A stretch of DNA of 64,000 bases. It comes from Numida meleagris. Lineage: Eukaryota; Chordata; Aves; Galliformes; Numididae. The number at the start of each line of letters is the position of its first letter. The stretch's first letter is position 1. Where the stretch lies: the NCBI RefSeq assembly GCF_002078875.1, contig NC_034413.1, positions 58,586,433 to 58,650,432 on the forward strand, written 5' to 3'. Shown piece after piece: positions 60,101 through 64,000 of the stretch. The notes under the pieces are model-generated. The model ran no database searches, was not told the DNA's origin, and was given only the letters and a program-made list of their open reading frames with translations. The position numbers and the translations under genes were made by a program.

Positions 60101-61985
60101 TGTTCACTGTCTGTGAGACAAATGAACTGTGGGAGAACAGAGCAAAGCAGCAGTGCTTGGGTATCAAGGAATCCTCCTACTCCTCAGCATTGTCCTGTGA
60201 CTGAGGTGAGCCTGCAGCGCGGTTCTGTGGCTGAACTGGTTTGCGGGGTACTTAACCTGATATATGAACTATCACAGCATAGGAAGATGAGGCCATCTAA
60301 AAGTGATATGAAACTAAAAAAATATGTAAAATAAAAGGCCAAAACAGGAGTTTCTCAAGATTCCAGCCACTCCAGCTCAAGACATTTCTTCTTTGCAAGT
60401 GCTAAAATATGCTGTATTTTACACCCTCCTTTCTGAAAACCTTGGGGTGTTTCATATTTTCTAGGATAATTCTGGTATTAAAGTACCTACCCTATTGCTC
60501 GTGGCACTTTTTTCCGGGAGAGGAAACAGAAAGGAAAGTGAGAGTAAAATCAATTAAGTGGGGGGAAAAAATAATCTCTTTCTTTAGAAAGCCATTTTTA
60601 AAATTAATTCTCACATGAATTATTTTTGTCTGACTAGCTTATAATAGCAGGATGGTATTAAAAGCAAGGATGGTGTTTCCTGGTTCTTACTATCCTGTTG
60701 GCTCAGTGCAGGCAAATAAAGCATGTTGCTTACTCTTCTTATATGCACATGGCCACCTTCCACTTTCAGGGATGTGCATTTCTTTTGTCTGACACTTTTG
60801 TGTATTAATTTATATTGTTATCTGTATTAATAACAATGTTTGTATTAATAATTGATTATTTCCCTGAGCAATTACAGTGGCTCTGTACTCTGCATATAAG
60901 GCTTAAACAACTGAATGTTTCATTCAGTTGACCCTCGCACTTCATAAAATCAGCTGTAAGTTTGGTCCTTACTGCAGATGGGTAAATACCCTGGTTCTTT
61001 TTCTTTCATTTCCATTCAGAAACAAATAGGAGAAGGAGAAAATAAAGTTTACTGTAGATAAAATCACAGAGACTTTAAATTTCCTGAATGTGTCATTTTT
61101 TAGGCTGCCTGGTGAAAGGAATGTGCACCATAGTGCTTTTCTCTCAACCTCTCCTTGCCCGCGTATGGAGGACACCCTGCATGTCTTCCCTCTGCAGCAG
61201 AGAATTTGATTTATCTCCTCTATGCAGGTACATAGGTAGCTGACCCCCATCTTTCCATTTCTCACTGAAGGTCAAAGCCCTGAAAAAGGGCCTTGTCTTC
61301 CTCCTTCCTGTAGGCAGATCCTAGAAAAGAGGGAAGAAAAATACAGAATCTGCAGGTGTGCATTCAGTGAAAATGTCAAGGCTATTCAAAAGCTTATTCT
61401 CTTTAGCAATTAGTGGCCATGCATGTCAAACAAAGAATCCACAACTTAATCTTCTGCCTTTCTTAGCATTGCAGGTTATGTCTTCGAAGGCTTAGGAAAC
61501 AAAGCACCCATTACAAAAACGTGGCCCAAAATGTGTTCAAGCGAGACATCTCTTAAAATATAAAGCCTGTTAGGAAATCCAGCTCACTTGTGGGTGAGAA
61601 AGATAGACTCTTAAAGTTCAACCTCCAGATTTCTGCTGTTGCTATTTTCAAATTCGTCAAGGTGATTTACAAATCACTTGTGCAAGGGAACAACTCTCAT
61701 GTTCTTTTCAAAAAGGATAAACCCGATCATGGAGAGGTGAACTGGGCACAGAGCGGCCATTCCTGGGCTCATTGCACTGGGTCTCCTATGGGGTTTGGGC
61801 TTGGGTGCTTTGACCCTATAGAGAGCCAACCATTGCCAAGGTCTGTCCCTGGCTAGGATAGGTCCTTTTGAGGCATCAGGATCTGAACCCGGGTCTCCTA
61901 ATTGTCTACTTTTATTTCTGTTTTCCCCTACATGCATCCTCTAAGGCTCTATCAAACATGGAAGTAGTAATCCCTCACAGACAAA
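57106..61985. other. Unique AT-rich sequence, 4.9 kb
   Basis: No gene and no CR1, LTR or mariner fragment is recognised. Open frames up to about 99 codons have no known domain. Near 61873-61893 a reversed GGGTTCAGATCC sequence resembles a tRNA-type B box and might be the remnant of an old SINE. Confidence 0.42.
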
Positions 61986-62131
61986 AGAATAGAATAGAAT
62001 CATAGAATCATTTGAGTGGAAAGGGACTCTTAAAGGCCGTCTGATCTAACACCCCTGCAATGAACAGAGACATCTACATCAGGGTGCTCAGAGCCTGGTT
62101 CAACCTTACCTTGAATATCTCCAGAAATGTG
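61986..62131 (-). mobile_element. CR1 LINE 3'-end fragment, antisense
   Basis: The plus strand shows the tail AGAATAGAATAGAATCATAG, then AATCATTTGAGTGGAAAGGG, CCCTGCAATGAACAGAGACA and CTTACCTTGAATATCTCCAG. The 3' end is at the left with its short-repeat tail still visible. Confidence 0.9.
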
Positions 62132-62464
62132 CAGCCAAAGGCAACATTTCCTATGGCACTTGCCCTTCTGTGCAGCACACTTAACATTGCTTGAGAAATA
62201 TTTTCAGTTTACTCAGTTATCTAAAGGTACAGTATATCTCTTTGAGTAATACCTGTGAGTCCATCCTTTTTTATGCCACTGAAGTACAGCTAACTGTAAC
62301 ACTTTGGATTTTGGCATTTGTTTCTCAGCAAGAGGAGAACTGAAGCTCCTGGATTTATATATTTATTTAATTTTCTCTAAGCAATGATTTATTAAGAGTG
62401 ATGATTTAATACTCTCTGTTCCAGATAAATTCTTTGGTAGAGTCAGAGAATGAAGAGTTCAGCC

Positions 62465-62484
62465 AAAAAAAAAAAAAAAAAAAA
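62465..62484. repeat. Poly-A tract, 20 A
   Basis: An uninterrupted run of 20 A residues with no AATAAA in the 30 bases before it. Confidence 0.93.
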
Positions 62485-62832
62485 CCACAGAAAACCCCAT
62501 TACCCAAGGCGTCTGTGCTTCATTTCAGGTACCTCTGTTTGTGTCTCACCCTAAGGTTTGCTAATACCCATGGGTAGGCTAAAATAAGGAGTCTAATTGT
62601 TCTTCTTCCACTGCCTGGTCAGACCTTTGGGTATGTTTTGTTTGGTTTTGTTTGCTGTTGCTCCTCATTTTTCAATATTGTTCAGAAGAAAAGACAGAGT
62701 TTATTTAGTCTCTTAGAAAAAAAAATCCCTCAACACTGACAGAACCTGCTGGCTTGTGCCAGGTCTCTACCAGCTTGAAAATCAAATTAAGCACAGAATT
62801 GTTACAGGCAGTGTTTGCTGTCAACAACCTGA

Positions 62833-62834
62833 GG

Positions 62835-62868
<34 letters not shown>

Positions 62869-62874
62869 AGAAAC
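62833..62874. repeat. AAAAG microsatellite
   Basis: An A run followed by about four AAAAG units and then a decayed end. It generates artificial lysine-rich and phenylalanine-rich open frames on the two strands. Confidence 0.92.
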
Positions 62875-64000
62875 AACACAAAAAAACAACCCCACACCAA
62901 ATCTCTGTAAGTGCTGCACTTCCCAATCCATTTGCAGCTCCCAGGTCCAGCTCTGGTGTTCCCTTTTGCCAGGTGGCTGGGTCTGAAACAAGGCTGCAAA
63001 GCAGTGTTTTAAAAAGTCATTTGAAAGGGAGCAGGGAGATTGCATGCCAGCTGGAAAGCATGACAGCAAGAAATATCTGAACTTTGTCAGTGATGAGGAA
63101 ACTTCTCCAGATTCACTCCAAGGTTGCGCTCACTGAGGTGAAGGAAGGGAGTTTCATCTCAGCACTTCTCTGACCTTCCCAGTCAGTACAGTCCTGCTGG
63201 CATTTGCATGGAAGCTACCCTAGTTGTGGCCACACTCTTTGAATGTATGTGAAAATGTAGTGTGTCAGATTAAAAAAGGAAAGAATAAATCCTCCTAGCA
63301 CAGTTTCTAACTGCGCTTACAAGCAAATGTCTAGAGCAGCTGAAGAACAGTACAAGCATGTGTGGCACTTCCCCAGTGATTTCCATAATGCTGGCTCTTT
63401 TAAGCTCAGAGATTCTGTTATCTGCATGTGGTTTCTACATATTTATAATTGCTAGTGTATTATGATCTGTTTTGAATTTATCCAATCTGCTATTTAAAGT
63501 ATGTTAACAACTACAACATGTTCTAGAAGTCCTCTACACCCTGAGTGGCCACAAATCTCTCTTTGCGTTTGTTTTGAACTTTGCATCTAGTAGCTTCATG
63601 TAGTATACTCTAATTTTGACATTGGTGAAGGGTTGAACAACTAGTTCCCATTTTCTCCTTGCTCCTCCTGTTTCTATGGTTTTTCTTCATTCTAAGAATT
63701 TTCTGTGCATTTCTGTTTACTAAACACTGTTACTCTTTTCTGAATATTTTCTAGTTCTAATATGTCTTTGGTGCTACAAGTTAGGAAAGCCTGTTATGCT
63801 GCACAACTCGTGTTCCTAGGTCTGTAGCATCACCTGTACTTTCCATAGGGTCATTTCAGCCTAATCTGTCCCCTTCTGTAGTCTACATTCTCACATATAA
63901 CAGCACTGCGGCTCACAAGATATGTGCTTGTTCTGCCTTTGTGAGATGAAGGGAACTGCAAACTCTTTGCTGACCTGGTAAATCCTCTCTTGGTGTCCTC

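Larger units (their letters stand above)
62132..64000. other. Unique sequence with A-rich microsatellites, to window end
   Basis: No gene is recognised. A TTTTG-like tract lies near 62636-62660. Other repeats are listed separately. The open frames at 62705-63080 are produced by the AAAAG tract. Confidence 0.45.

Noticed and set aside
62705..63080. Several frames with lysine or phenylalanine runs
   Set aside because: Artefacts of the AAAAG microsatellite at 62833-62874.

Overview
The window looks like non-coding DNA from a bird, most likely a galliform such as chicken. The main evidence is its repeats. At least fifteen fragments of CR1-type LINEs are present, many ending in the CR1 3' tail with its short ATTCTATG-like repeats. 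There are also two copies of a mariner-type DNA transposon resembling the chicken Galluhop family, and one solo LTR of an endogenous retrovirus. The unique sequence is AT-rich and poor in CpG. I found no intact host protein-coding gene, no rRNA or tRNA gene, no CRISPR array and no operon-like arrangement. The segment is best read as intergenic DNA or part of a very long intron. The species call is inference from repeat types.

Layout. 1-4.9 kb is unique sequence holding two diverged copies of a sequence of about 300 bp (near 1.69-2.02 and 3.25-3.57 kb) and a possible decayed retrocopy ending in AATAAA plus a 16-A tract at 4.42 kb. 4.87-6.32 kb is a CR1 3' end followed head-to-tail by a 1.36-kb 5'-truncated CR1 that still encodes a broken reverse-transcriptase C-terminal region. 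6.7-8.3 kb has two more CR1 fragments. 9.85-10.37 kb is mariner copy 1. 16-17.6 kb has two antisense CR1 fragments around a 32-T tract. 19.44-19.97 kb is a complete 530-bp solo LTR on the minus strand with a 5-bp target-site duplication, the youngest-looking insertion here. 27.7-32.3 kb is a cluster of CR1 fragments. 32.3-44.8 kb is 12.5 kb of AT-rich sequence in which I recognise no interspersed repeat. 44.8-48.8 kb has two CR1 fragments and a 50-T tract. 50.75-51.32 kb is mariner copy 2. 53.1, 56.2-56.8 and 62.0 kb hold further CR1 fragments, and the rest is unique sequence with microsatellites.

No genes can be shown to work together. The coherent biology is the history of mobile elements: repeated 5'-truncated CR1 insertion, sometimes directly behind an older CR1 tail; spread of a non-autonomous mariner that keeps only the two ends of the transposase gene; and a recent retroviral insertion reduced to one LTR by recombination. 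A few unique stretches look like possible conserved regulatory elements, but only a genome alignment could show that. I found no clear evidence of a new biological system.
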